DNA of 64,000 bases from Daphnia pulex (taxonomy: Eukaryota > Arthropoda > Branchiopoda > Diplostraca > Daphniidae), in assembly GCF_021134715.1 (NCBI RefSeq), contig NC_060024.1:9114001-9178000 (forward strand), read 5' to 3'. The notes beneath the pieces were generated by a model. The model was not told the origin of the DNA and searched no databases. It saw only the letters and a list, made by a program, of their open reading frames with translations. Of the stretch, positions 1 through 13,000 are shown piece after piece. The position numbers and the translations under genes were made by a program. Position 1 is the stretch's first letter, and each line of letters begins with the position of its first letter.

Positions 1-91
1 ATGTGTTCACTGGGCTTTACTCGCTTGACCTGGTAGTTATACACCTAGCTTTAAGTTCTGGAATTCTTTCATCACTCTACACGTTTCTTAG

Positions 92-727
<636 letters not shown>

Positions 728-1686
728 ATTTCGTAATTTTTATTATGATAGTAAAGTCATGCCTTCGTATGAATAAGTATTAGGGCTAGATTATATTACT
801 TTGAGGGGATAGCAACATTTATCTTAGAATCGTTTGGCTTTTGAGGCTAATATGTTATTTTGTATTCAGGATAACAACTATATTTGAAACATAAATTTCT
901 AATAACAAAATTCGTCATATTCAACTTGTTCTTGTTTTGCTTTGTGTTGAACAAGACTAGTAATTTAAAATCCGAATAATAACTGTTCTTTTTTGGCAGT
1001 CAATCTTTTCGAATAGTCAATCGTTTGTTCACAGTTGTAAAGTGCTACTCGTCCATCAGCGTTAAAACGCTTAATGCATATTCATTGCGTGACCTAAATT
1101 TTGTTGTTGCTTGTTTATACCATTTTCCAGAGAGAGAACACACGCCCCATTTTATTGCATACAAAGGAAAGCAGACACTCTTTGTTCTTGAACGAAGGGG
1201 AAAGTAAAACGGAAAAAGTGACACCATCGAACTGATGGAGCGCCTCTCCTAAATTCAAGTTACCGGTAAATTGTTTTTGTTCCACGAGTGGTAGGATGCA
1301 GCGGAAACGAGAAAGGCTTCGTCGCTTCAAAATTAAAAGCTCCCTTCAATAGCGGGTGCGGTCGTCCCATGCTGCTCTACTGTATAGTGGCCGGAAGCAT
1401 CCATCCACAAATGCCTATTGTCCTCCTTTGAGGTCTGCCGTGTCGGGAGACTCTGGAGGCGTTGATGAAGACACGCTAAGCAATCTGTTCACGCAGACAA
1501 CTTTCTTGGTTTGCATTAAATAGTTGGTTTCGTCGATCCTCAACATCAGTTGACACTTGGCTACCATGTCGGCAATAACTTTCAAGACATCTTTCTGCAT
1601 CTTGACGCTAGTGCGTTCACGTAACCATTTGAGACTAAACGAAATTCATTTATTTCAGCCATTTTAAAATTGTTGTTATGGCCTAG
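728..1686. other. Intergenic stretch between GSS and the ZP gene
   Basis: No recognised gene. It should hold the GSS 3' UTR and the promoter and missing first exon(s) of the ZP-domain gene. A coding-looking minus-strand reading frame at 1415-1600 is listed separately. I could not find a convincing signal-peptide exon for the ZP gene here. Confidence 0.6.
1415..1600 (-). CDS. Possible small protein of 61 residues, unrecognised
   Basis: A complete ATG-to-TAG minus-strand frame of 61 codons (starts MQKDVLKVIADMVAKC) with even codon use and an N-terminal half that could form an amphipathic helix (LKVIADMVAKCQLMLRI), followed by a polar Ser/Pro-rich tail (SVSSSTPPESPDTADL). It lies head to head with the ZP-domain gene. 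I see no family match and no splice evidence. It may be a real short gene, or chance coding on the back of the ZP gene's 5' region. Confidence 0.25.
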   Translation of the reverse strand: MQKDVLKVIADMVAKCQLMLRIDETNYLMQTKKVVCVNRLLSVSSSTPPESPDTADLKGGQ

Positions 1687-3370
1687 GTGGTGGCAGCAAG
1701 CTTGGCCCAGGACTACGAAGTTGCCGATGTCAAATGTCATTTGCACGGAGATCCAGAAGCAGTTGGAACATCATTTTCTTATTCCGAAGGGACGCCCAAA
1801 CAGAAGATGGTGGCTCGCTTGAAAAAACCGGAATACTTTCGTGGGCATCCCCTATTCGCCGATGATTTGAAAGTCAATCCTTACACCGATCCTTATTGCT
1901 CGATTGTACCGGAACCAGGTGACAAATCGGCCCGCATCTACCGGCTAACGATTACAGACCTTTCCCGCTGCGGAGTCTCTCATCACAGTGTAAGTAGCAT
2001 CTGTTTGCGCAGGCGAATTTAATTAACTTCAACTATATACTTTCTCAGGGTTATGTGCACGTTCGAATATGGTTTCCGCTTTTACCTGGCGCAATGACGT
2101 CGCACGATCAAGAGGTTATTCTAGTGTGCAAACCACCTGAATCCACCATTCTGACACACAAAGTGTCTGAGCTTTCTAGTACAGCGTAATAGATCTAAAA
2201 ATTTATCAAAATTCCCTTCTTTATTCTGTAATTCTACTGGATTTTAAAAATACACATTTACAAATTAGTCCAAGACAAGCGCGGGTGTCGGGCATAGTGG
2301 AGGAGAGCTCTACCAAACTCGAATACCAAGTCGACGTGTACCGCTACATCGAAGAGAGCCCATATCCAACAACGCAACGGCAAAATTCACCAACGGCTGT
2401 CGGGAAAGTTGGCGTGACAGGTCCGTACTTGATTCCCCTTGATAATGCAGTACCCATTGGAACTCGGTTACAATTAAGAACAAACTTCAATCAACAAAGC
2501 GGTTAGTTACTCAAATTGAATTTTGTTCCAAATTCAAATGTGTAACGTTTGAAATCATTTTTTAAAGCTTGGAAATACGCCAAACTAGTTGAAGTCACTG
2601 TAACGACCGATCCTAAAGATCCTCATGCCGAGGGCTATGTTCGCTTGCTGCATCTAGGGTAAGAATCGTAATCATTTTCGAATAAATATTAAGCAACTAA
2701 CATTTTTATAAATACATTTCAGTTGTGTCTCACCTGAAATGAAGAGTTTGATGCGATGCCAGGTGAAACGACTACCTGCAAAGCCGTCTGAAGTTTGGTT
2801 GGACTTTGAAGCCTTTCTCCTTGCTCCGTCCACCAATTACACGACCCAGTCGAAGAAACCGAGACGTGAAGGCCAACAGTGGATTCACACTACCGTTCTC
2901 GCCTGTTTGAAAGATGAAGATTGCAAGCCGGTAAAATTTAGAAAAGATTGCGCGGTAAATTTGAAAAGTTTGACGAAATTTACGTTGCTTACATTCGTAG
3001 GAAGACTGCGATGACCCGAATATCCCAACAGGATACGGAAGACGTAAAAGATCGGCCCAAGTCAACGGAACTAGTAACGAAGTTCAGTTTGATCAACGAC
3101 CGATCTCTATTCAAATTGTCTTACCAAAAGGTCAGTTTATGAACATACATTGGAAAGTGACAAATAAAACAAATTGAATTTGTCTCAGGGGAAGATGACT
3201 CCAACAGAGAGGTGAACTGTGGAATTTGGATAGTTCCAGTTGGCGTGTTACTCTCAGCGACGGCCGCTAGTCTCCTTTTGTTATTTATCACCTGCCGATG
3301 GAATGCGCAAAAGAAGAAACAACTCTCTGCCATGGGACTGCCTCCTAACTTTATTAATGCTCCACATTAG
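1687..3370 (+). CDS. Zona pellucida (ZP) domain transmembrane protein, N-terminal exon not found
   Basis: Apical extracellular matrix or cuticle-type ZP protein by family; the exact member is not identified. Exons 1687-1989, 2049-2185, 2269-2501, 2568-2658, 2723-2930, 3001-3130 and 3189-3370 (TAG) join in phase and give 427 residues. The ZP module runs through most of it, with cysteines in VKCHLHGD, LSRCGVSH, ILVCKPP, GCVSP and LACLKDEDCK. A basic furin-type site, GYGRRKRSAQ, follows the ZP module (~residue 330), as expected for cleavage and release. Near the end comes one membrane span (IWIVPVGVLLSATAASLLLL) and a short cytoplasmic tail. The first coding exon (signal peptide) must lie upstream: the codon before 1687 is an in-frame TAG and an acceptor precedes GTGGTGGCA. 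Family certain, start unresolved. Confidence 0.85.
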
Positions 3371-4042
3371 TATTTTTTAGTAGAAATCGAATTTATCAAG
3401 TCAATTAGAGAGAGCCAATATTCTATAAGTAATTTCAGAGTCCATTGAAGAACTATGTAATAATTAAAGTTTATTTGCAACATATGCATTCTATGTATTT
3501 GACGAAATCGCCTACGTATTTCAATTTCAAAATATAGGCTATCAGTTCAATATTCGATTATTATTATAGCAATATGGATAAATAATACATATTTTTCTGT
3601 TTGATTTTCACTTTTCAATATTCAATATACCTTCCAGCCATTTTTAATAATTTAAATCCAATGGGCAATGGATAAACACGCATCATGCACGCATGGGCAG
3701 AGTGCGACTGTATAAAGACAATGTGAAAAATTTTCACCACTGTCGACTACGCATTTAGACTTTGGAGTTGGACTTTGAATTTTTTTGAGTTTGGAATTTT
3801 GGATTGGATCCCACAGCAGCAGTTTAGTTTGACACACTTTCGGCCGCTTTTCCCGCTCACTTATTTTCTTCATTTTCGTCTTCTGCTAAACAGCTGTTGC
3901 TCCAGTAGGCTGACACACAACAAACCAGTAGCCTACGTGCTAGTGCTCAACATCGGAATTTATACATATGGCTCCTACGTGAGTTTTTGTATACTTTCCT
4001 GGAAAAAGTTTCGATTCTATTTACTTGGTCAAAATATCCACA
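3371..4042. other. Intergenic: ZP gene 3' UTR and THADA-like 5' region
   Basis: AT-rich, no gene recognised. AATTAAA-type polyadenylation signals lie near 3460-3470. The 5' leader of the next gene occupies the right part. Confidence 0.6.
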
Positions 4043-7000
4043 ATGGATTTGAACCTACAAGAGAAATTCGTTCACCATATGGAAGTGGCAAGAACATACT
4101 TGTATGATGTTCAATCAGAAAACTTACACAATTCTATCAGGGTAATATTTTATTCATTTCAACACTTACATCATCTTGTTTTCTTATGAATTTTCTGATA
4201 ATTGATACCTAGGCTTTGCTGACAACAATACAAATATCAAGGAAACAAGGATTCGAATTAGCAGAGCCTCCTGCTGATTTCTTAACAATGACTGAAGGAC
4301 TGATGAGCAATTCAAAGTTGCCCATGGATCTTGCAATTGTGGCTGGAAAGATAAATTGCTTGACACAAGTGTTCATCCAGAATCATCGCACAACAATAAA
4401 GAATCTGCTTATTCAATCTTCACAGATCAGCGAAAGGGTTCCAAAAATTTGCTTCGTGTTTGGCATTTTGGATTGCCTACCTTGTGATAGGTGTGATGTG
4501 ACTGTAGTGACTGTTGCTGAAGAAATTTTACAGCTCCTGCTCAATTTCAATTCAGTCTATTTCTATCAAATGAAGCTGTTCCATACTTGGCTGCAGTATG
4601 TTCAAAATATCGTTTGCTTCATTCCCAATTCCAACCCCATTTGGACACAATTACTGTTGCCTCAAAGTGTGATGCTGGAACTTACTACACTTCATTTGGA
4701 AACGACTCAAGTGCAAAATGTGGCAGAACAGTGTCTGGTGACAATATGCGAAATATGGCGTAACCTCCAACTATCTTCGCAGTATGCTGCTACTGTAGTC
4801 AAGACTGCGTTAATTAACTTAACGTGGAAATCAAAATCAAAGTACCTCATCTTAGCTACCTTGCTTCCTTTCGTCAACTTAAGTGAAATTCTAAAAGAGT
4901 ATCCCGATACCCTTCACGCTATGACGTACAGCCTCGACTCCAATGTCAAATGTTTGCTGGCGGCTGGAACAACACTTTTCAAGGCACTTTTGAAGAACTT
5001 GACCTCTGAAGAGTGGGGAGATTGCTGTCAAAGTGTCTTGCTTGACGCTTTGAATCATTCGAACCCAAACACTCAACTTAATGCCGCCCATTACTGGCTA
5101 CCCTGCTTGGTTCATGCTTCACCTCTTGTCCTAGTCGAATTTAAGCAATGCTTACGAAGAGCAGATCGCTTGAATTGGTTGGCTTACATTTCACTATTGA
5201 AACTGATAGATACTCCAGACGACGAAGACAGACTGCTTGTCCATCGAGCTCTCAACCATGGCGAAGAGGAAGTAAGAGCAGCTGCCTTTGCAATCCTTCT
5301 TCATACCAATAAAACGACAGAAGCAGTTACTTCCGAAGAATGGGACTTGTTCATCAATTTCCTATTAAACAATCTCCGATCTGACAATCCTCGTTTCAGA
5401 CTTCAATTGCTTACAACCACTCGATTGTTTCTAATTCGAGTACTGGAGTCTAGCCTTTACAGAATCAAAACTAATCGTGATGTGAAAGAAGATATCGACA
5501 GCCTGAGAAAACTACACGACCGTCTACTGAAATGTTTGACTAAATCTTCTAGCTACCACAAAAAAATGACGTCGCTGGGTGTCCTTCACTACATTCTGCA
5601 ATTATTTGGCAAAAGTGATGCTCAGGCAAATAGTCTGGCTAAAGGTGCTTCGCTAACGAATCGTTGCCAGTTGATTGAGCTGGCCGGAGACCGCTGGGAC
5701 TTTACTGGAACAGTGCCATTAGACCATTACACAGTCTGTCTAATGGATGAGGTTATTGACATTCGCAAAAAAGCTGCCGAGATTTTGCGAACTTTTTTCC
5801 TGTGCCCACCGCTCAGTTACGTACAGCTGCTTTGTCAACAAGGATTGGAATTGTGTGATAGTGCTCAATTTCAGCGTAGCGAATGTGGAGCCGTCGCAAT
5901 ACAAATGGTCAGTCATTGGTCATTTTCAAGCAAAGCTGTCATTCCAGAATTGACGGTAGATTTTCTAGTGGGGGAGATCAAAAAGCGATTCCATCAACTC
6001 AAGTTAGATTGGTTGACTGGTGCTTCACGGGAACCTGTACATGGTTTCGTTTGCGCCCTGATCAAAGTCCTTCAGCTTCCTCATCATCAACATTCGGCGA
6101 AATCGTATGCAGATTTAATTGAATTGAGTGAAATGATTAGTTGCTATATGCTGGATATTTTAGCCACCAAATCAAACGAAAATCAAGGTAATTTGTCCTT
6201 CAGAATCCTCGTGCAGTCAATTTCAATTTTAATTAACTATTATTTTGAAAATTCTTAATAAAGTTTTGGCGCCATCGTTTGAAGAAATGAGCCTGTCAAT
6301 GGACGAGATTGTTCGTCAAAGTAAACCAACCGAAATGAACGACACGATTTCAATCAACGCTCAACATCAACTAATCGTGTCGTGCGTCTGGCTAAACTTG
6401 AAGGTAATTCAATTGTAACGACCTAAATGATTAAATGCTAATATTTCAGTTTATGAACGCAGGAATCGGGTAGTCTAGCTGCTCAAGTTGCCACCTTGTT
6501 GTTAAACGACGAATTATTAACAAAGGAACAGCGGAGTGATAAGATTGAACAGTGCGCAGAAATAATTTATCGAATCCTTCTCCGTTGTCGACACAAGGGC
6601 GCAATCGAGGCAGCTGGTGATGCTATGGGCTTACTCTGTCGACAAATGTTTAACAATCGAGAAGAAGTGATAAGAGCTATCCCTAGCAAGATATTAACGA
6701 ATTTTTTTGAACGACTTGGGAATTTAAAAACGGGTGCATCTGTCACCCGCCGTTCGGCTGGATTAGCTTATCTGGTCAGTAAGATTGTAAGCAGTCAACC
6801 AGAAAATTCTTCATCGGTAGGCGTCTTGAAGCCAATTTTTCATGTGGAAGCAAACCAGTTAACGATTTATTGTTTTACAGGACTCTTTGCTGGTTTTGGC
6901 GACTAAATGGTTGATAAATGTTGCTCAGCGTCCAGTCAATTTGAATGAAGATCAAGATGATGCTAACGATTTGCCGCAATCAGTAGCCATTCATATACTG

Positions 7001-9141
7001 AAATCGCTAGTTCATGATGCCTCGCTAAGTGTTGTCCTCCAGCCGGACACGATGGAGCTTATTTTCAAGTTAAGCGTCAATTCATTCTCTCACTCCCATT
7101 GGTCAGTTCGAAATGCTGCTCTTCAACTACACGGAGCTGTTATACCACGTTTGGTTGGCACGTCTAGCAAAAAAACTGGCGAACTATTTCACAAACTTCC
7201 AGGATTGGAGACTTTCTTAATTGACCAACTAGGCGAAGAAACAGACCACCATCAAATAGTTTCCCGTGGGATCCTTCCAACTCTCGGCCTGCTAAGTCGC
7301 CTTTCACCCAGCCACAGAAATGAATACAGAAATTTTCGATTCACCTTCAGTCTCATGGCTGTACTCGGTCACTCAGTTCACCAAGTCCGCCAATCGGCTG
7401 CTCAGAGCCTATTAGCATTCGTCCCGCTCTTCAAGACCAAGTGTATAACGCTGCAGCTTTGTTCAGATGCGGTGATCTTGGCGAATGAAAATGCTTCAGA
7501 AAAAACACTTCATTTGTGCGTACGCGGGTCTTCGAGTACCAACAGCCTCCATGGATGCCTACTGGCTGTATTCCAATTTATTAGTCGGTGTCGTGATATT
7601 GCGCTCAACATGGAAGACTGGGAATTGATTCGCAAAGCTGTTTCAGAATTCATACCCATCGAAAATGATCATCCCAGCTTTTACATCAGATTGTCTATTT
7701 TAAAGATTTTTCAAATGTTACCGGGAATCATGATTGAGGAATATGAATTTCTTCGGATGTATCGAGACGAATCGGTGCGCACTTTGCACGCTCATCAACC
7801 TGGCTTCAATGAATGGTTAAAGCTTAAAACAGAGCTGCTATTTAACGAAGTTTCGATTAATTCTTTATGGGGAATACATGCCATGGCCATTCAAGACTAT
7901 TTAGCCTTCTATAGTGGTAATTAACAAAATTTCCATAATTTTTCTGATTTCAATTTTTGTTAAAGCTTGTTTCTGATTGTTTATTAATTAATAATTTGTT
8001 TCTTTCTTTTCTTCCTTTTTCAGGAATGGATGTGCTGGGAACTATTCTAAAAGTACTAACAAACCGTTTTGCTCGATTTTCGAGCTCCAGTGTCATGGCA
8101 AATCATGTAAACGCTTACATGATGTACTATATCTCTCATTGGCAGACATACCCGTCTCTTTTACCGGTTTGTCTTGATTTTGTCCAAGCTCGGGGAGCTA
8201 TGGCTCTGCAGGAAACCGAAACGTCACTTCAAGAGCACATCCATTTTTTCCTCGATCAGTGTATCGAAAAGAGGGAACTGGGCTCTGCTGTGGCTCTACT
8301 AGCCATCCCCACAGCGGCGGTTGTCATCAAGGAAACACTAGTGAAGAATCTAATGACCAACGGTATCGACGAAGTGATTGTACGACTAAGTCGCTGCTTA
8401 TTGGATGCTTCGCAGCCTGAGGAATCACTATCTTTCCGTTGCGCAGCTGCTGCCGGTCTCAAAACGATGGGAAGGACGCTGATGGAGACGGCAAACAAAA
8501 GTTGTGAAACAGATCGCAATCTTTTTCTTCTCATTTTGAATCTCATCCAAGACGAAGACAATAGCGTACGAGCAAATGTGGCTTTGTTTCTGACGGATCT
8601 AGTCTCTCCGTCTAATTGTAGTTCAAGAGAACACGCACGCTTAGTTCAAATGAATCCCACCCGGTGCCTTGAAGAATTTGCTCGTGACATTCGTCGTTGG
8701 TTTAGTAAAGAACATGTTATTCCAGTCGTATTTAATCTGTTAAAAAATTGCGACCGGATCGAAGACGACGAAATTCATTTTTTGTACGTTCGGGAACCCC
8801 GTAATTTTTTTCGCGACGAGATAGACTTGGTCCATTTCCTCATCAATGTCGTCGATTCTTTATCAGCGACTGGGAATGATTCCAAGCCTTTCCTGTTCGA
8901 TTTTGACATGCAAGAAATTATAACAGAAGCGGGTCAGTGTCTTGATAATACCCTGTCTGATCTGTCGTTTAATGAAGATGCGAAGAAATGGCTTTTTACT
9001 CAATCAGCAAGATGTTATTCTGTTCTAATTCGACTCTGTGCCCGCTTAACTATTATAAGTTTATGCTGTCCAAAGTGGAAGACGGACCAACATTTTCTCG
9101 AGCTCAAAAGTACTATTGAACTGTTGACTCATTGTGTTTAA
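4043..9141 (+). CDS. THADA: THADA / Trm732-like HEAT-repeat protein
   Basis: Large helical-repeat protein. Its yeast relative Trm732 partners the FTSJ1/Trm7 methyltransferase for 2'-O-methylation of tRNA position 32; the fly protein has also been linked to SERCA and energy storage. Six exons, 4043-4141, 4213-6187, 6264-6403, 6463-6816, 6881-7916 and 8024-9141 (TAA), join in phase to 1573 residues (human THADA is about 1950). ATG 4043 is the first in-frame ATG after the 5' leader. The DUF2428 core is recognisable: the TRRSAGLAYLV motif at ~residue 831 and the HWSVRNAALQLHGAVIPRL segment that follows it, then repeated HEAT-like helices (e.g. SVHQVRQSAAQSLLAF, DNSVRANVALFLTDL). No membrane span. 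A likely AATAAA lies at 9332. Gene-family call strong; exact exon edges follow consensus sites. Confidence 0.9.
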
Positions 9142-9559
9142 ATATTTTTGTTTGTTTGTTGGCGATTTCAGTTGTTTTGTTTTTTCATTGTGTTACAAAT
9201 TTTGGGGTAATATCGCTAGCTGAAAAACGGAATTGAATTATTACATCTGCTACGAACAGGTCGTATCTAAAACTTTTTGAAATCTGAGCAATAGATTATA
9301 TGAAAGTGTTGTTTTGTCTATTATGTAGTAAAATAAAACGCAATTGTCATAATCTGACACTATGACTATGATTTCAATTCAATAAGGATTTTATAATGAT
9401 CTGTTACAGGTCTATATAGTGCGTGGATATATATTCAAAAAATCACAAAAAACTCAACACAACTTACAGTTGGTGGTCAGTGGCACATATTTATTATTTT
9501 TTATTCTCATCTTCCATTATAAAAACGTATAATTACCGTTTTTATTCAATGAAAAACAA
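9142..9559. other. Intergenic: THADA-like 3' UTR
   Basis: AT-rich, no gene seen. A canonical AATAAA at 9332-9337 is a probable polyadenylation signal. Confidence 0.6.
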
Positions 9560-9632
9560 GTTCTCATGGTGTAGTTGGTTATCACATCAGTCTAACACAC
9601 TGAAGGTCTCCAGTTCGAACCTGGATGAGAAC
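9560..9632 (+). tRNA. tRNA-Val (anticodon AAC)
   Basis: A 73-base cloverleaf. Acceptor arm GTTCTCA pairs with TGAGAAC; D arm GTGT...TCAC; anticodon stem TCAGT/ACTGA encloses the loop CTAACAC with anticodon AAC (valine); T arm TCCAG-TTCGAAC-CTGGA carries the intact B box. The overall pattern is that of eukaryotic tRNA-Val(AAC). CCA is not encoded. A run of four T at 9638-9641 just downstream is a suitable RNA polymerase III terminator. All stems are perfect Watson-Crick, so it is probably functional. Confidence 0.95.
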
Positions 9633-9637
9633 AAACC

Positions 9638-9641
9638 TTTT
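9638..9641 (+). terminator. RNA polymerase III T-run terminator of tRNA-Val
   Basis: TTTT begins 6 bases after the tRNA 3' end, the usual position for Pol III termination. Confidence 0.7.
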
Positions 9642-10035
9642 ATTGTCATTTGTCTAGATCTTTAGAAAAGTTCAAATTTTACGTTATTGAGAACATCCAA
9701 AATTAAAAACAAACTTGTGTTTCCGTTTAAATTCGTAAAATAGAAAACTAGCTTTTTGTGCAGTTCAGCGACTTCAGCCGTTTCGAAATGTTGCAACTTT
9801 TCCCTGTGACATTTTCCTAGTACGACATGACAACGCTGACAACGTTAGAGAAACGCAATACTTTTTATTCGTTTTTGTCATCCGCCATTTGTGAGATTGG
9901 AAACGCTCGTCCACCAACGACCTCGCTTCTAGAAACTTTCTTCGATTGAAATTTCGTCTCGTCTCTACGTATTCGTAGTAAAAATTATTCGTCGAATGTG
10001 GTAAGGTTTTAGAAATCCAGGATTCTGGCTGTAAA
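9642..10035. other. Pcf11 promoter and 5' UTR region
   Basis: No separate gene recognised. It precedes the Pcf11 start codon at 10036, so it most likely holds the promoter and leader. Confidence 0.5.
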
Positions 10036-13000
10036 ATGGCGGACGAAGCACAAAACACCCCTCAACAGGATGTCATCGCAGAAGAGTACATGTCCTCCTT
10101 GGCTGATTTGACGGTGAATAGCAAGCCCCTCATCAATATGTTGACCATGCTGGCCGAGGAGAATGTTGAGTCCGCCCCAACAATCGTCAAAGTTATTGAA
10201 AAACATCTATCACAGGTTTTACATTTATCTTTTAAGTTCTTTTTACCAATAAATTTTGATCTTCGTGGTGATAAAGGTCTGTTTGTATTTGTTGATACAT
10301 CAACAAGTCTCTTGAAATCCTTTTGTAGTGGTGGTGAATACATGGTCCAAATGTTATGGGTCAAGATAGAAAGTAGAGTAAACAAAAAATAATAATGTTT
10401 GATTTCTAGGTTGAAAAGAAAAAAATCTTGTTTCTCATTCGAGTGTCACTATTTCCCCCCAAAACTTGATCACATTTCAAACCATTCTTCTGGGTGAAGT
10501 GAATTGCCTTGTGGTTGCTAAAGAAAACAAAAAAAAAGAACAAATACAGTTTTGTTGTGTTCGTCCCAGTCTGAGCAAAGTGTGCATATGCCAAGACATG
10601 ACATTTGAGCTTTGGTTTCCATAGAAGCATCCAGATTGTTGCTGTTGGAATACCATTATGTTCTTGTCATCGTCAGTGAAAAATGCTTCACTGCACTTTT
10701 GATGCTTAAAGTGGAGGTTATCACGGATATGTTGCACTCCTCTGGGTCTCACATGTTAAACCCTTGAATGGAAAACTTATGTCAATTGAAACGGTCCCCC
10801 ACAATTAGGTGAAGCCGGAGATGAAGTTGCCTGTGCTCTACTTGGTGGATTCTATAGTGAAGAATTATGGCCGCGCTTACACACAGCTCTTCACGCAGAA
10901 CATCGTGTCTTCTTTTTGCAGTGTCTTTGAAAAGGTATTATTTTTTGCCAGCAATGGAAAAGCAAACAACAAAAAAACGTCACACACACTTTAAGCAGTT
11001 TTAGGCATACGAATCCACACGTTAAATTGTTGACATTTATTTAATCCCTTTTTCCCAAAATTGAAAATAAATGGAGTGCATTTCCCTCCAATCCTCACAA
11101 TGTTTTATGGGCTCTTGTATGCTTTTGTTTAATAATCTCATTAAATGTTTTTAAGCTTAACGCAGCTATTTGGAACGGGCCGTCGTCTACTGCAACATCG
11201 AAGTTCTGAAGTTGACAAAAGCAATTAATTTGTTAAATTCAAGCGTGATGCATTTTCTAAAAAAAAAAGTTGCATTTGAGTACAAAGTCAAAGTGTTCTG
11301 TTATTTGTCTGTGTCTGATTGTATTTTCCATGACACCATTTCAACACAATGGGAGCTTAGGTTTGGGGATCCTTTGATGACAACTTTTCCGACTGTCTTT
11401 GAAATACAATCCGGCCGAGGGAAGTTGTCTTAGGGGAAAGAAATTTAAACGAGCGTTGTAAAATAGAAAACCAAGCCATGAAAAAGTAGCGCGAAACCAA
11501 TGTCACTTCGTTTAGGTGGAAGAATCTACGCGTGCATCGATGTTTAAACTGCGCCAGACGTGGTCGGACGTGTTCCCACCTAAAAAACTTTATGCCTTGG
11601 ACGTCCGAGTCAAATCAATAGATCCTGCGTGGCCCGTCACTGCACCGCTGCCCACAAGTATCCATCTAAATCCAGCGTTCTTACCGAAGGTATGTGTAAT
11701 TTATTTTCGATAGTCTTGTTCCTTTAAAGCAAATATTTGTTGGGTATTTTATATCCCGATGCGGCTCCTCTTAGTAGCGCAACGTGTAGAAAAAACCAAT
11801 CAATTTATAATTTTGTTATATTGTAATGATTCCATGGCATGTTTTAATTTTTCGTTGATCGTTCAGGAGGAACGCGTGGGATATAAACCCAATTCAACTA
11901 AAAAGGTAATCAGTGTTTGAAATAGTGAAAATTAATCAAGTTGATCAACTAAATGTGTATCTATCGTTGTCTGTAGTCCGGTTCAAGCAATGTTTCAAAG
12001 CCCGCCAAGCCAGCGGCTAAGGTAGTACAACCAGTAGTCACACCACCTGTGCCTGCTAGTGACCTTTGCGAAACGGAAATGCGCGAAAGTCTCCTCAAAA
12101 AACAAAAGGAACTGCTTGAACTCCAGCAAAAGAAACTAGAAATTGAGTTGCTGCAAACGAAAGCTAGACTACAGCAACAACAGGTAACTTGAGTCGACCG
12201 AAATTCTTTCTAGTGTAGAAACTAAACAAACTTTTTCTTTTTTCTAGATACAACTCATTCAAACGGTTAACCAGACACCACCGGATGTAGTTACAGGACT
12301 CCCCATTCCAGAAGAGACTTCAGCATTCTTTGCTCCGAGTCCGTTAGCTGAAACTATCCTGCCGCTTGCGCCGTCATCCGAAGTTTTCTCTGTCCCAGAA
12401 CCGATGGAATTGGCCATGACGCCTCCCGATTTGAATATGGAAGAGCTAATTATTACTCAAATCCCTCAACCCCCACCCATCAGCCATTCGATGGGATTGA
12501 ACAATCGTTCCAGCCGATCCCCAGAAAAGAAAGCTGAGGCCAAAAAGGAGAAAAAGGACAGAGACAAGGATCGAGATAAGGAGCCTGGACGAAAAAAATC
12601 CCGAAAAGATTCCGGTCCGGACGATGGTCGACCCAAATCCAAGGATTCAGTTCGCGCTCGTAAAGGCAAGGAACAACAACATCCAGAGACTGTGGTCGTG
12701 TTAGATGCAGATCCTGTCAAGGGTACGTCTGGTGAAGACGAGGTGGTTGTGGTTGGCGGACGTGTTGCTCCGCAATTAAGAAATCATCCCAGCTTAAGAG
12801 ATGCCGCCAAAGCCATGCCTCGGATCCCTAAAATCAGCCAACGCCACCCGTCCTCGACAGGGACAGGCCCGTCAGCCCCACAAAGCCGCGACCCACGACT
12901 TATGATGCTCAAAGCGAGTCAGGGTGAGTCAGCCAATCTCAGCTCTTTCTTTTTTCTCTCTCTCTGCTTTCCAGGTGCCGGAAACACACATATTCTAACT

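Noticed and set aside
10406-10752. Minus-strand frame in Pcf11 intron 1 (KHQKCSEAFFTDDDKN...)
   Set aside because: Some protein-like character, but no family recognised, no splice context and inside an intron; not enough to call a gene.
11170-11433. Possible extra Pcf11 exon (coding-like start after a CAG)
   Set aside because: The CTD-interaction domain runs directly from FEK to VEEST in phase as in known Pcf11 proteins; an inserted exon would break it.
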